Source: Gonium pectorale (Eukaryota > Chlorophyta > Chlorophyceae > Chlamydomonadales > Volvocaceae). From it: a stretch of DNA of 11,227 nucleotides. The notes below the pieces were generated by a model. The model was not told where the DNA came from and searched no databases. It worked only from the letters and a program-made list of their open reading frames with translations. A program made the translations under genes and the position numbers. The first letter of the stretch is position 1. The number at the start of each line of letters is the position of its first letter. This document shows, one piece after another, positions 1 to 6,698 of the stretch. The stretch spans positions 493,928 to 505,154 of the forward strand of contig LSYV01000014.1 of NCBI GenBank assembly GCA_001584585.1, in the 5' to 3' direction.

Positions 1-328
1 GGGGGGGGTGCTATCTAGATGGGCTGCTGGATGCATGTCTGGAGGTAGGAGTCGTCTGGCCAGCGACTTCATTCACCTCCCCACATTTTCGTGACCAGGT
101 TTACTGATTGGTGGATGAAAGTAGGCATGCAAGGCGGGCCCACACTTCCGACCTCCCCTGCCACGCACAGCCTTTTTGACTATAGACCCTGCCAATCCCA
201 TTCACCATACATGTCTCCCTTAGTGCACCATCTCAGCCCTGCCTTTCTTGTCTATTCCTCGAAACATAAAACCGTCCTAGCGCTTAACATGGCCGCTGCA
301 TTCTTTCCTGCTTTTCCATCCCGTCCAG
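1..328 (+). other. Intron (partial), upstream of module 1
   Basis: This stretch has no domain-like coding sequence. It ends in a pyrimidine-rich tract and a CAG acceptor at 326-328. The following exon resumes in the middle of a TIR domain, at the place where module 2 also has an intron, so this is best read as the 3' part of the intron splitting the module 1 TIR domain. The first half of that TIR domain lies before base 1. The window opens with a run of eight G. Confidence 0.7.
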
Positions 329-2072
329 CTATGGTGTCACGGGGTGGACATGGCTTGAGATCCAACTGGCGTGTAAGAAGAAAAAGCCTCTCCTGCCTGT
401 GTGGCACAGCGGGCCCTACCCACCGCCCAAGCTGGAGATCTTCCTCAGCGGCATGCAGTGCGTGCCCCAGGGCAACAAGCCCCTGGTGGAGTGCGACTTT
501 GAGGACAGCATGCAGCAGGTACTGACCTGCCTGCACCGCATGGGCTGCCTGCCCCTCAACCAGCAGCAGGCTCCGATACCACAGCCTGAACCGCCTAGAG
601 ACTCACTCCAGCAGCTGGGAGGGGCAGGAGGCATGATGGACCCCACCAAGGGCGCCGCCGCACTGGTCAGAAGTGCTATGCAGCCAGGCGCCACAGCTGT
701 TGCAGCTTCACCACTACTCACAAAGTTGCACCTGCAGCAGCAGGCAGGAGCAGTAGGTGCATCAGGGCCATTGATGCAGCAGCTCCCCCAGCTGGGAGGG
801 ACAGGAGACATGACCCGCCCATCCACGGCCTCATCACTGGTGGGGAGTCACCAGCGGCAAGCAGGAGCATCAGGTGTGGCAGCTTCACCGTCAAGGAAGT
901 CACTCCAGCTGCAGGCAGGAGCAACGGGACCCTCAATGCAACAGGGCCCACAAAGGGGAAGATCAGGATTCGTGGCTGGCCCACCCAAGGCTGCTAGAAA
1001 TGTTGGGGCTTGCCAGCTGCCAGGATTAGCAGCGATGCCAGCTTCAACATATGGGAAGACACCCCTCGGACAGTATCGGGCAGTAGCAAGGGGACACCAA
1101 GAGCACCAGGTCCCACAGCTGGGAGGGCCAGGAGACATGGACAGCCTGCCCAAGGTCACCACAATGGCCAGGGCTCAGCAGCCACCAGAAGAACAGATTC
1201 TGAGGGCGTCATCGTCAGGGAAGTTTACCCTGCAGCAGGCAGGAGCAGCAGGATCCCTAGAAAAGCAGGGTCGTCCACAGCCTGAAAGGGCAGGAGATGA
1301 GGCCGCCCCCGCAAAAGCGGCCGCAATGGTGACGGTTCCCCGGCAGCCAGCAAGAGCTTCAGCTGCGTCAGCTTCACCACCCGGAGAGTCACCCCAGCAA
1401 GAGGCAAGCACGGCAGGGACCCTCGAACGGCAGAGCTCTCAGCAGCAGGGAGGGGCAGTAGTAGGACCAGCAGATGCAGCGGGCCCCTGCAAGTCTGCAG
1501 CACTGGTGCACAGTCCCAAACAGCTAGGAGTGACATCATCAGTGGCGGTTGGGCCCCACATGGGCAAGCCTGCAGCTCTTTCCAAGGAGCAATCAGGGCA
1601 AGGGCTGACAGCAGGAGCAGGGACCCCTAAGCCCGTGCCTGCCACGCCTTCCAAGCAGCGGGTAGGGCAGGGGTTGGCAGTGTCAGCAGGGCTCACCAAG
1701 CCCACACCTGCCACACTGCCATCCCAGCAGCAGGGAGGGGCGCCAGCAGCAACGGCCCCAAAGCGACTAAAGCCTGCACCAGCCATTCCACCCTCTCAAC
1801 AGCAGAGAGGGCTGGCAGCAACCCGGGCGGCGCCTCAGCCCATGGCTGGCATGTTGTCACAACAGGACGGCGGAGGGCCATTGGCAACAACAGGGCCCCC
1901 CACAGCTGCACCAGAGAAGACCTCCCAGCAGCAGCAGACGCAGCAGCGGCAGGGGGCGGTGGTGGCTCAAGGGAGCCCAGAGGCGGCTGCGCCTACGAGC
2001 TTGCACCAGCAGCAACCGAGAGCAGCAGTGATGGAAGCTTCCGTCTTGAGTGCCAAAAATGTCGTCACGCAG
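329..2072 (+). CDS. Exon: TIR C-terminal half plus long low-complexity linker
   Basis: This exon has 581 full codons after one base that completes a split codon; acceptor CAG at 326-328, donor GTATGC at 2073. The first 25 or so residues carry the late TIR segment YGVTGWTWLEIQLA, with W-x3-E at the position of the TIR catalytic glutamate helix, followed by the strand LLPVWHSGP. A segment up to about base 570 (including VPQGNKPLVECDF) is almost identical to module 2. The remaining 500 or so codons are a Q/A/G/P-rich linker without recognisable fold, built from degenerate tandem repeats (see 609-1538 and 1539-1883). The linker tail is again nearly identical to module 2. The first in-frame ATG at 399 falls inside the TIR fold, so it is not a credible native start. 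Confidence 0.85.
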
Positions 2073-5000
2073 GTATGCATGGCTTCCACGTCTCCGATGT
2101 GTGATATGTAAGCGTGATTGGAGGCTGGTGTGCATGCGTGTGCGTGTTGGGGGTGACCCTATGCAATGCCGTGTTGGGAGGCGCCTAGTCTAGCCTACGT
2201 GCATTGCATGCGGGCTGGTGCATGTCTCCCAGCTCCCGGTGTGTGCGTGTATGTGCTCCAGTGTGTGTTCCAGTGTATGTGTGTGTGTGGGTGGGGGGGG
2301 GGGGCATAGATGGCCTTGAGCGAACAGTTTGGCCCTTGCTCATGATGACTTCCCGTTGCCTCAAGGGTTTAGCCATCACATCCTGCTGTTCTACATGGGT
2401 TTGTCAGTGCACATGACTATGTGCATGCAGTTCAGGCCTGCATGCAGGTCTATGTAACTGCGGATCATATGTACTTACTGCCAATAGCCCATTCAATTTG
2501 ACGCAGTTTGAGGGGCTCTGCATGGCATGCCTAGCTGGAGACTTACTCAAGCTGCAGCGGGTGCTGGCGAGCGCACGGAATGCCAAGGCCCTTGCCAAAC
2601 AGGCCAGGGAGGTAAGCACACATACAACTTCTTCCCAGCCGGTCTGTCCATGATAGGCGTATTGTAGGTGATATCCGAAGACCCGCCCCCACTTATTTAT
2701 GAGCTTTATGTCAGGCATAGTTCCATAAAGCGCCAACCCTTGGATACCTACAGGGAGATACGTAGCAACACGTACGGTGATTACAGTTGGGTCAACCATA
2801 GAACGTAGCCTAGCTAGCCAGCCAGAGATTGTGTCAGCCAGCAGGGAGGCATTGCACATAGACCCTGGGCCAGTGTACACTGAGTGCTATTGTTGGTGCA
2901 GGCAGGTCACTAGTCCGCCCCTTCTTACACCTGTCTACATCTGTAGGATGGCTGGACGCCACTCCACATCGCCGCCTCGAACGGCCACGTGGAGGTGGTG
3001 CGGGCACTGGTGCAGGCGGGCGCGAACAAGGAGGCGGTGGAGGAGGTGAGCAGCGTGCATGTGCGTGTACTGGGGCTCCCTTCTTGCCTTGTTATTCTTG
3101 GAATCATGGTTTGGTGCACATGGATAGATGGTACATGCTCAAGAACAGGGTAGGACCAACTTGGCAACATGCAAACTTAGGGTCATGGAGTGGCGTGTAC
3201 TTGCCGTTGAGGTATATGCTACGTGGGCAAGTCGCTGTTGCAGCCTTCAACTACTTCAACACATTCTTCAAAGAGCTATCAATAATTGTCGACCGAGAGC
3301 ACCCTTACTTCATCCCCTAGATGTTAATCACGTACCTGAGATGGCACATGAACTGCGTGCGGGAGCCTTGAAAATAAATATTACTCCGTGCACCAAGGCG
3401 TGCGTGTGTTAAGCAAGGGGTCGGGCTGTGGTGAGGACTCTGGTGTCAGAGTCCTGTACACCGCCTGCCACCACAGTGGTAAGGGCCCACCTAAGGCGGG
3501 AGACTCTAATGAACGTCCCAGCAGGCTTGTCGGATGGGGATAACCGCCTGCGTTCCAGCTGCCTTCTAAAGTAGACAATGTCATTCAGGGCGTGTACGCT
3601 TGGTCGTGCAGTCCGCCGTTGCAGCATTGCTGAGCGTCCCGACTCGATAAGCCCAGGAGTGGTGGCAGGTCCTTGCGGATAGTACCTCCGAACCCAAGGC
3701 TTATGGCTTCACTGCCTGCTGTGTAGTGCAGTGTGAGCCTTGACACTTGGGCATCTTTCTTGATGTTGCTTGCCCCACAGGACGGCTGGACCCCACTCTA
3801 CGCTGCTGCCATGAACGGCCACGTGGAGGTGGTCGGGGCGCTGCTCAAGGCGGGCGCAAACAAGAGTGCGGCCGAGAAGGTGGGTCCATCCGGTGATGGT
3901 GCGGTCGGTCCTGGTCCAGGGCAAGTGCCAGCGGCATTCTAGGAGTGGTACGCAAGGAGTGAATTGGTTCTGCATCATGCATGTGAAGAGGAGACGTGCG
4001 TGCCGTTTCTGCATTGCCTGATGCCCGTGCCCATCATGCAAACAACCTCACTGACCACACTTTTGAGGGCTCAGCCATTGCTGCCGTTTTTGTGTGAATG
4101 GGCTCTCTCCGGAACACGGACATTACAATCCCAAGCAATGGATCCCTCGCTCCCACAGAAGGATGGCTGGACGCCGCTGCACGTCGCCGCTCAGTCTGGC
4201 CACTTGGAGGTGATGCAGGCGCTGCTGCAGGCGGGCGCGAACAAGAACGCCATAGCACAGGTAGGCCACACAACCTATTCCTGTGTCACGTACGAAGGTC
4301 CTTTCGCAGCTTGGGCAAACCAGACGTTTTGCACCTGCAATCCCTTGTCAACGGCAAGTGATTGCAATAGCTATCTGTGCTAGTTATGGATGCATGTGTG
4401 TATGTGTTAAGCCAACAGCGATGCTGGGCAAATGATCGTGCCGCCGTACCTAGCCGTTCACCATTCACGGCTTGCAGGTGGCTGGCTTCGCTCCACTCCA
4501 CATCGCCGCCCAGAACGGCCGCGTGGAGGCGGTTCAGGTGCTGCTGCAGGCGGGCTCAAACATGGAGCTGGCAGACAAGGTGTGTGCGTGTTGTACGTGA
4601 TGTTGTGATGTTGTTTACTGCATATTAGGTGCAGCCTCACTGTATTGAGTGCTCTTTTAGGATTTAGGAATCACCAGTACAGCGTGTCCACCTGCACGCA
4701 ATCTATACTGGACCCATCTGGCAGCGCGCTGTGCACATTATTACCGTTGTTATAATTAATAAATTGTACGCCCGGCTTAACACGGGCGTGTATTAAGGAG
4801 GCGGTCCGTCTAGGCAGCCGAGGCAGCCCATGGGTGCCACCACCAGGATTATTACAGTTGCCCATGCATCTTGCTTGGTATCTGGTTGCTTGACACTGCC
4901 TGAACTCGGACTACTCAACGGTTCCTTGCAGGCCGGCTGCACGCCTCTTCATGTCGCTGCCCTGAACAATCACGTGGAAGTGGTTGAGGTGCTATTGCAG

Positions 5001-6200
5001 GCGGGTGTGGATACAGAGGCGGCAAACAAGGTATGTTAGAACGTTACATATGCATGGGGTGCCCTTACCCACCGGGTGTTGCTCTATCTCGGAAGGAAAC
5101 CCTTGTGGCTCCAAAAGTAACGGCCCTGATATGGGCCTTCTTTGCAGTATGGCTTGCGGTACGAACGCAACGTCTGTCTTCTGGCTTTTGAGCTTATGGT
5201 TACAGGTTAAAAGGTTACAGGTACCCGTCAAAGCCTGTGTGGCCATGGGTAGATTGAAAGTAGATAGTCCGAGGGCCAACTCCCTCCCAGGCAAGCCAGC
5301 ATCTCGGGACTCAGATTAATGGTCCAGCATCAATAACTCCCTCCAAGGCAAGCAGCATCCGCCAGACAAGTAACTGGCTTTGCGATGAACAGCAACCACC
5401 ACATCCAAACCTCACACCACTCACCCCCGAAGCCGAACGGGGGGGTGTCCGTGGGAGTCGAACCCACGACCTCGAGATCGCAATCAAGTGGATCCGAGGC
5501 GTTTATGTGTGTTACTTGGCGTGGTGCTTGGCATCCCTACAGGCCCTTGGATATGGGGAAAACTCGCATGCTGATGATAGTCGGTTATGGAAGACAGTCG
5601 TAGGCCGGTTATACCTGCTGACATAGCAGGCCAGCCAGGGCTCCTGCACACACAGCAAGAGGTTTGTATCCGAAACTTACGAAGCACCGGAGCTGCCCAC
5701 CGAAGTCAGGGGAAAGTCCCACGATGGGCAGCTCAGTCCCACATGTAGATCAGTTGTCGCCAGGGAGCAGTTGTGGGTGGCCATGCGCATCGGAATAGTT
5801 TATGAAGTCATCTGGCATGACATATGTGCGCAATTGGCGTCAAAAGGCATTTGTTCTGGACATGATTGACAAAGAGTAAAATTGATGAGGCAGCCAACTG
5901 TCGTCTCTTGCTCGCCAGTAGTCCTGGGTGTTAAGGGACATGCGTGTGATTACAACTGACCAAGCAAAACTCGCATGCTTGGGTGCAAATTCAAAGAAAG
6001 TGTCATCAATTGGTTGATATTACATGCATTCACGCATCCTGCCCAACCAAACACTTCTACAAATTGCCAAAGCCTTGCTCATGCCCACTGCTTTGGCGTA
6101 GGATGGCTGGACCCCGCTGCACATTGCCGCTCAGTCTGGCCACATGGAGGTGGTGGGGGTGCTGCTGCAGGCGGACGCAAACAATGATGCGGTGGAGGAG
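329..6200 (+). CDS. Module 1: TIR (C-terminal half), Q-rich linker, ankyrin-repeat protein; 5' partial
   Basis: Spliced model with exons 329-2072, 2507-2611, 2947-3045, 3781-3879, 4159-4260, 4478-4579, 4932-5030 and 6102-6200, giving about 816 codons in the window. All junctions are GT...AG and all internal boundaries are phase 0; only the first exon is entered in phase 2 (one base completes a codon). Domain order is the second half of a TIR domain, a long Q/A/G/P-rich linker, an N-cap ankyrin-like helical repeat, then six ANK repeats. TIR domains cleave NAD+ or assemble signalling complexes, and ANK repeats bind proteins; a receptor or scaffold role in the cytosol is inferred, as no membrane segment or signal peptide is visible. 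The start codon and first TIR half are upstream. No convincing terminal exon is seen: after 6200 the frame can splice into the module 2 TIR exon at 6394 or, if unspliced, reach a stop at 6241-6243. Confidence 0.8.
609..1538 (+). repeat. Degenerate 54-residue (about 162 nt) coding tandem repeat, about six units
   Basis: Within the linker, units begin near bases 609, 786, 948, 1113, 1275 and 1437, each opening with a PQLGG-like motif (QQLGGAGG, PQLGGTGD, PQRGRSGF, PQLGGPGD, PQPERAGD, SQQQGGAV). Spacing is 59, 54, 55, 54 and 54 codons. Each unit later carries a QAGA(S/T)G-like or A(S)SP-like motif. The sequence divergence between units is high, so this is an old expansion kept in frame. The units are missing from the shorter module 2 linker. 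Confidence 0.65.
1539..1883 (+). repeat. 23-residue (69 nt) coding tandem repeat, five units
   Basis: Five consecutive units of exactly 23 codons start at 1539, 1608, 1677, 1746 and 1815. They share a K-P-x-P-A-x-x-P-S core followed by QQQxG-L, for example TKPTPATLPSQQQGG and LKPAPAIPPSQQQRG. The last unit is the most diverged. Module 2 keeps about one comparable unit (TPTRAVPSQQQAGG, near 7450-7490). Confidence 0.65.
2073..2506 (+). other. Intron with GT/poly-G microsatellite
   Basis: Intron of 434 nt between the linker exon and the N-cap exon; donor GTATGC, acceptor CAG. The equivalent intron in module 2 is only 206 nt. The extra length includes a GT-rich simple repeat and a 12-base G run. 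Two TGTAA pentamers (2107 and 2453) are present; TGTAA is the usual polyadenylation signal in chlamydomonadalean algae, so premature 3' ends here are conceivable. Confidence 0.7.
2239..2304 (+). repeat. GT-rich microsatellite ending in 12 G
   Basis: Interrupted GT dinucleotide tract followed directly by twelve consecutive G at 2293-2304. It lies within an intron, and the homologous module 2 intron lacks it. Confidence 0.85.
2507..2611 (+). CDS. Exon: N-capping ankyrin-like repeat, module 1
   Basis: Exon of 35 codons, phase 0 at both ends; acceptor CAG, donor GTAAGC. The peptide begins FEGLCMACLAGDLLKLQRVL and ends with NAKALAKQARE. The F-x2-L-x2-A-C-x-A/S-G-D-L-x4-V-L pattern is typical of the first, capping helix pair of an ankyrin stack. 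The second copy is at 7890-7994 with the same length and phase. Confidence 0.85.
2612..2946 (+). other. Intron, 335 nt
   Basis: GTAAGC donor and TAG acceptor. I see no domain-like coding sequence, repeat or RNA gene in it. Confidence 0.75.
2947..3045 (+). CDS. Exon: ANK repeat a, module 1
   Basis: Exon of 33 codons, phase 0-0; TAG acceptor, GTGAGC donor. The peptide DGWTPLHIAASNGHVEVV followed by ALVQAGANKEAVEE is a full canonical ankyrin repeat: TPLHIAA turn and helix, GHVEVV second helix, AGANK loop. Its closest relative is the exon at 8138-8236, which shares the unusual LVQAG and the EAVEE ending; I count about 91% identity at the DNA level. Confidence 0.9.
3046..3780 (+). other. Intron, 735 nt, with hairpin and minus-strand open frame
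   Basis: GTGAGC donor, CAG acceptor after a pyrimidine-rich stretch. The module 2 counterpart is only 144 nt, so about 590 nt have been gained here or lost there. The extra part holds a perfect 8-bp hairpin with 6-nt loop (3434-3441 with 3448-3455) and a minus-strand open frame (see 3409-3708). An insertion is a reasonable explanation, but no terminal repeats or target-site duplication were found by eye. Confidence 0.65.
3409..3708 (-). other. Unidentified minus-strand open frame inside an intron (possible mobile-element fragment)
   Basis: The minus strand stays open for 99 codons from 3708 to a TAA at 3409-3411; an in-frame ATG is at 3627. It would encode a basic, R-rich peptide (for example VHALNDIVYFRRQLERRR, then WALTTVVAGGVQ). 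I do not recognise a family. It lies in the part of the intron that module 2 lacks, so a decayed transposon or retroelement ORF is possible. Chance openness in GC-rich DNA is an equally good explanation. Confidence 0.2.
3781..3879 (+). CDS. Exon: ANK repeat b, module 1
   Basis: Exon of 33 codons, phase 0-0; CAG acceptor, GTGGGT donor. It encodes DGWTPLYAAAMNGHVEVV followed by GALLKAGANKSAAEK. The LLKAGANK signature (K instead of Q) is shared only with the exon at 8381-8479, marking the pair as copies of the same ancestral exon. Confidence 0.9.
4159..4260 (+). CDS. Exon: ANK repeat c, module 1
   Basis: Exon of 34 codons, phase 0-0; donor GTAGGC. It encodes K-DGWTPLHVAAQSGHLEV followed by MQALLQAGANKNAIAQ. 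The MQALLQ and NAIA(Q/K) features pair it with 9868-9969, which is also 34 codons. The acceptor is a CAGAAG (NAGNAG) tandem at 4156-4161: splicing at the second AG would remove the leading K and give a standard 33-residue repeat. Confidence 0.9.
4478..4579 (+). CDS. Exon: ANK repeat d, module 1
   Basis: Exon of 34 codons, phase 0-0; CAG acceptor, GTGTGT donor. It encodes VAGFAPLHIAAQNGRVEAV followed by QVLLQAGSNMELADK. The canonical T of TPLH is replaced by A. There is no clear one-to-one partner in module 2; its second half (EAVQVLLQAG...ADK) resembles 8657-8755. Confidence 0.88.
4580..4931 (+). other. Intron, 352 nt, AT-rich core with hairpin
   Basis: GTGTGT donor, CAG acceptor. The middle (about 4738-4765) is unusually AT-rich. 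It is followed by a hairpin: 4768-4774 pairs perfectly with 4783-4789 (7 bp, 8-nt loop), and three more pairs extend it, two of them G-T wobbles. No coding sequence is recognised. Confidence 0.65.
4932..5030 (+). CDS. Exon: ANK repeat e, module 1
   Basis: Exon of 33 codons, phase 0-0; CAG acceptor, GTATGT donor. It encodes AGCTPLHVAALNNHVEVV followed by EVLLQAGVDTEAANK. The AGCT opening and the N-H-V-E-V-V helix (N instead of G) identify 10219-10317 as its module 2 partner. If the donor is not used, the frame stops at once (TAG at 5037-5039). Confidence 0.9.
5278..5359. repeat. Imperfect direct repeat, two copies of about 25 nt
   Basis: AACTCCCTCCCAGGCAAGCC at 5278 recurs at 5335 with one substitution and a one-base gap; the match runs on through CAGCATC. 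Copy starts are 57 nt apart, inside an intron. It may be a local duplication or the edge of an inserted element. Confidence 0.6.
5422..5500 (-). mobile_element. tRNA-derived element (SINE-like) or tRNA pseudogene
   Basis: Read on the minus strand, 5467-5451 forms a perfect T-arm: GTGGG, loop TTCGACT, CCCAC. It is preceded by a GAGGTC-like variable segment and includes a GGTTCGANTCC-type pol III B-box. A five-pair anticodon-like stem with one wobble (CTTGA with TCGAG) lies upstream but encloses an 8-nt loop. No acceptor stem, D-arm or A-box could be matched, so it is not an intact tRNA gene. Immediately 3' on the minus strand is a 7-bp CACCCCC/GGGGGTG hairpin. tRNA-derived SINEs keep exactly such a B-box, but no poly(A) tail or target duplication was identified. 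Confidence 0.4.
5690..5734. repeat. Perfect 10-bp inverted repeat, 25-nt loop
   Basis: GAGCTGCCCA at 5690-5699 pairs fully with TGGGCAGCTC at 5725-5734. It is intronic. It could be a structured RNA element or part of a small inserted element; nothing identifies it. Confidence 0.6.
6102..6200 (+). CDS. Exon: ANK repeat f, module 1 (last before the second TIR)
   Basis: Exon of 33 codons, phase 0; TAG acceptor. It encodes DGWTPLHIAAQSGHMEVV followed by GVLLQADANNDAVEE. The loop reads ADANN instead of AGANK, a mild decay of the consensus. The donor GTTGGT at 6201 is weaker than the others in the window. Unspliced, the frame would run 14 more codons to a TAG at 6241-6243, so this could alternatively be a terminal exon. 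Confidence 0.85.
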
Positions 6201-6393
6201 GTTGGTCCGATTTTTGTTCAATTGCAAAAGATAAATGTCTTGTAGCTGATGCATCATTACTCAGCTGTATTTCGTGCGCAAACCATAGAGCATTGTGACA
6301 ACACTCAGTAGGACTCGAATGCATTTTTATCCCAGTTCGAACTTACATTCACTTACATTCAGTCCTTTGCCCATGTCCACTGGGTGCTTGTAG
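6201..6393 (+). other. Spacer between module 1 and module 2 (probable intron)
   Basis: Only 193 nt separate the last ANK exon of module 1 from the TIR exon of module 2. It starts with GTTGGT and ends with TAG, and both flanking exons are phase 0 here. A tandem duplicate of the 10-mer ACTTACATTC lies at 6341-6360. There is no TGTAA. The stretch is short to hold a 3' end, a promoter and a 5' exon with a start codon. Confidence 0.6.
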
Positions 6394-6698
6394 GATGGCT
6401 TCAATGACTCGACATCACGCCACATCACAGTCCAGCCCGACCACGTGGAGGGGCACGGAACAGAAGAAGAGCTCGACGATGTGGAGTCGCAAATCATGCT
6501 CAGCTACCGAATTGTCGACACGGGCGCGAAGGAGCTGGGCGGCGACGGCACTGTATTGGCCATGAAGACCTTTCTGCAATCCCAGGGCTACACGGTCTTC
6601 GTGGGGGAGAGCTCTCTGCAGGGCGGCCAGAAATGGAGCCAGCGCATTCAGGACGCTGTAGTCAACTGCAAGGCGTTCATTGCCCTCTGCTCCCCCAC
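6394..6698 (+). CDS. Exon: ANK-like remnant fused to TIR N-terminal part, module 2
   Basis: The exon has 101 codons plus 2 nt (ends AC, joined to T at 7062 to make Thr); acceptor TAG at 6391-6393, donor GTAGGT at 6699. Residues 1-18 read DGFNDSTSRHITVQPDHV, which keeps the DG opening and the H-V-E of an ANK repeat exon but has lost the rest. From about residue 34 comes TIR box 1, IMLSYR, then a helix and YTVFVGESSLQGGQKW (strand B and BB loop), then AFIALCSPT. An in-frame TAG sits just before the acceptor and the first in-frame ATG (6496) is inside box 1, so this must be an internal exon. Confidence 0.88.

Larger units (their letters stand above)
5031..6101 (+). other. Longest intron, 1071 nt, with tRNA-like and hairpin elements
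   Basis: GTATGT donor; TAG acceptor at 6099-6101. It holds an imperfect direct repeat (5278-5303 and 5335-5359), a minus-strand tRNA-like T-arm (5451-5467), and perfect stems at 5422-5428/5441-5447, 5614-5619/5625-5630 and 5690-5699/5725-5734. No TGTAA polyadenylation pentamer occurs on the + strand from 5031 to 6393. No ANK or TIR coding sequence was found here. Insertion of one or more short non-autonomous elements would explain the length. Confidence 0.6.

Noticed and set aside
399..401. ATG as the start codon of module 1
   Set aside because: It lies within the TIR fold, and the codons before it align with module 2 TIR residues back to a good acceptor at 328, so the protein begins upstream.
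416..2135. Several minus-strand and alternate-frame open frames over the linker exon
   Set aside because: They are shadows of the GC-rich, repeat-built linker; the + frame continues the TIR domain and matches module 2.
3084..3320. A 78-codon + strand open frame beginning with ATG inside the intron
   Set aside because: It looks somewhat protein-like at its end (NYFNTFFKELSIIV) but has no match to the module, no splice link, and is absent from the duplicate intron. Chance is the simplest explanation.
5436..5520. An intact tRNA gene on the minus strand
   Set aside because: Only the T-arm is convincing. The seven bases after it find no pairing partner at the expected distance, no D-arm is seen, and the anticodon-like loop has 8 nt.
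6395..6397. ATG just after the 6393 acceptor as the start of module 2
   Set aside because: It is in a different frame from the TIR domain; the TIR frame reads GAT GGC TTC here.
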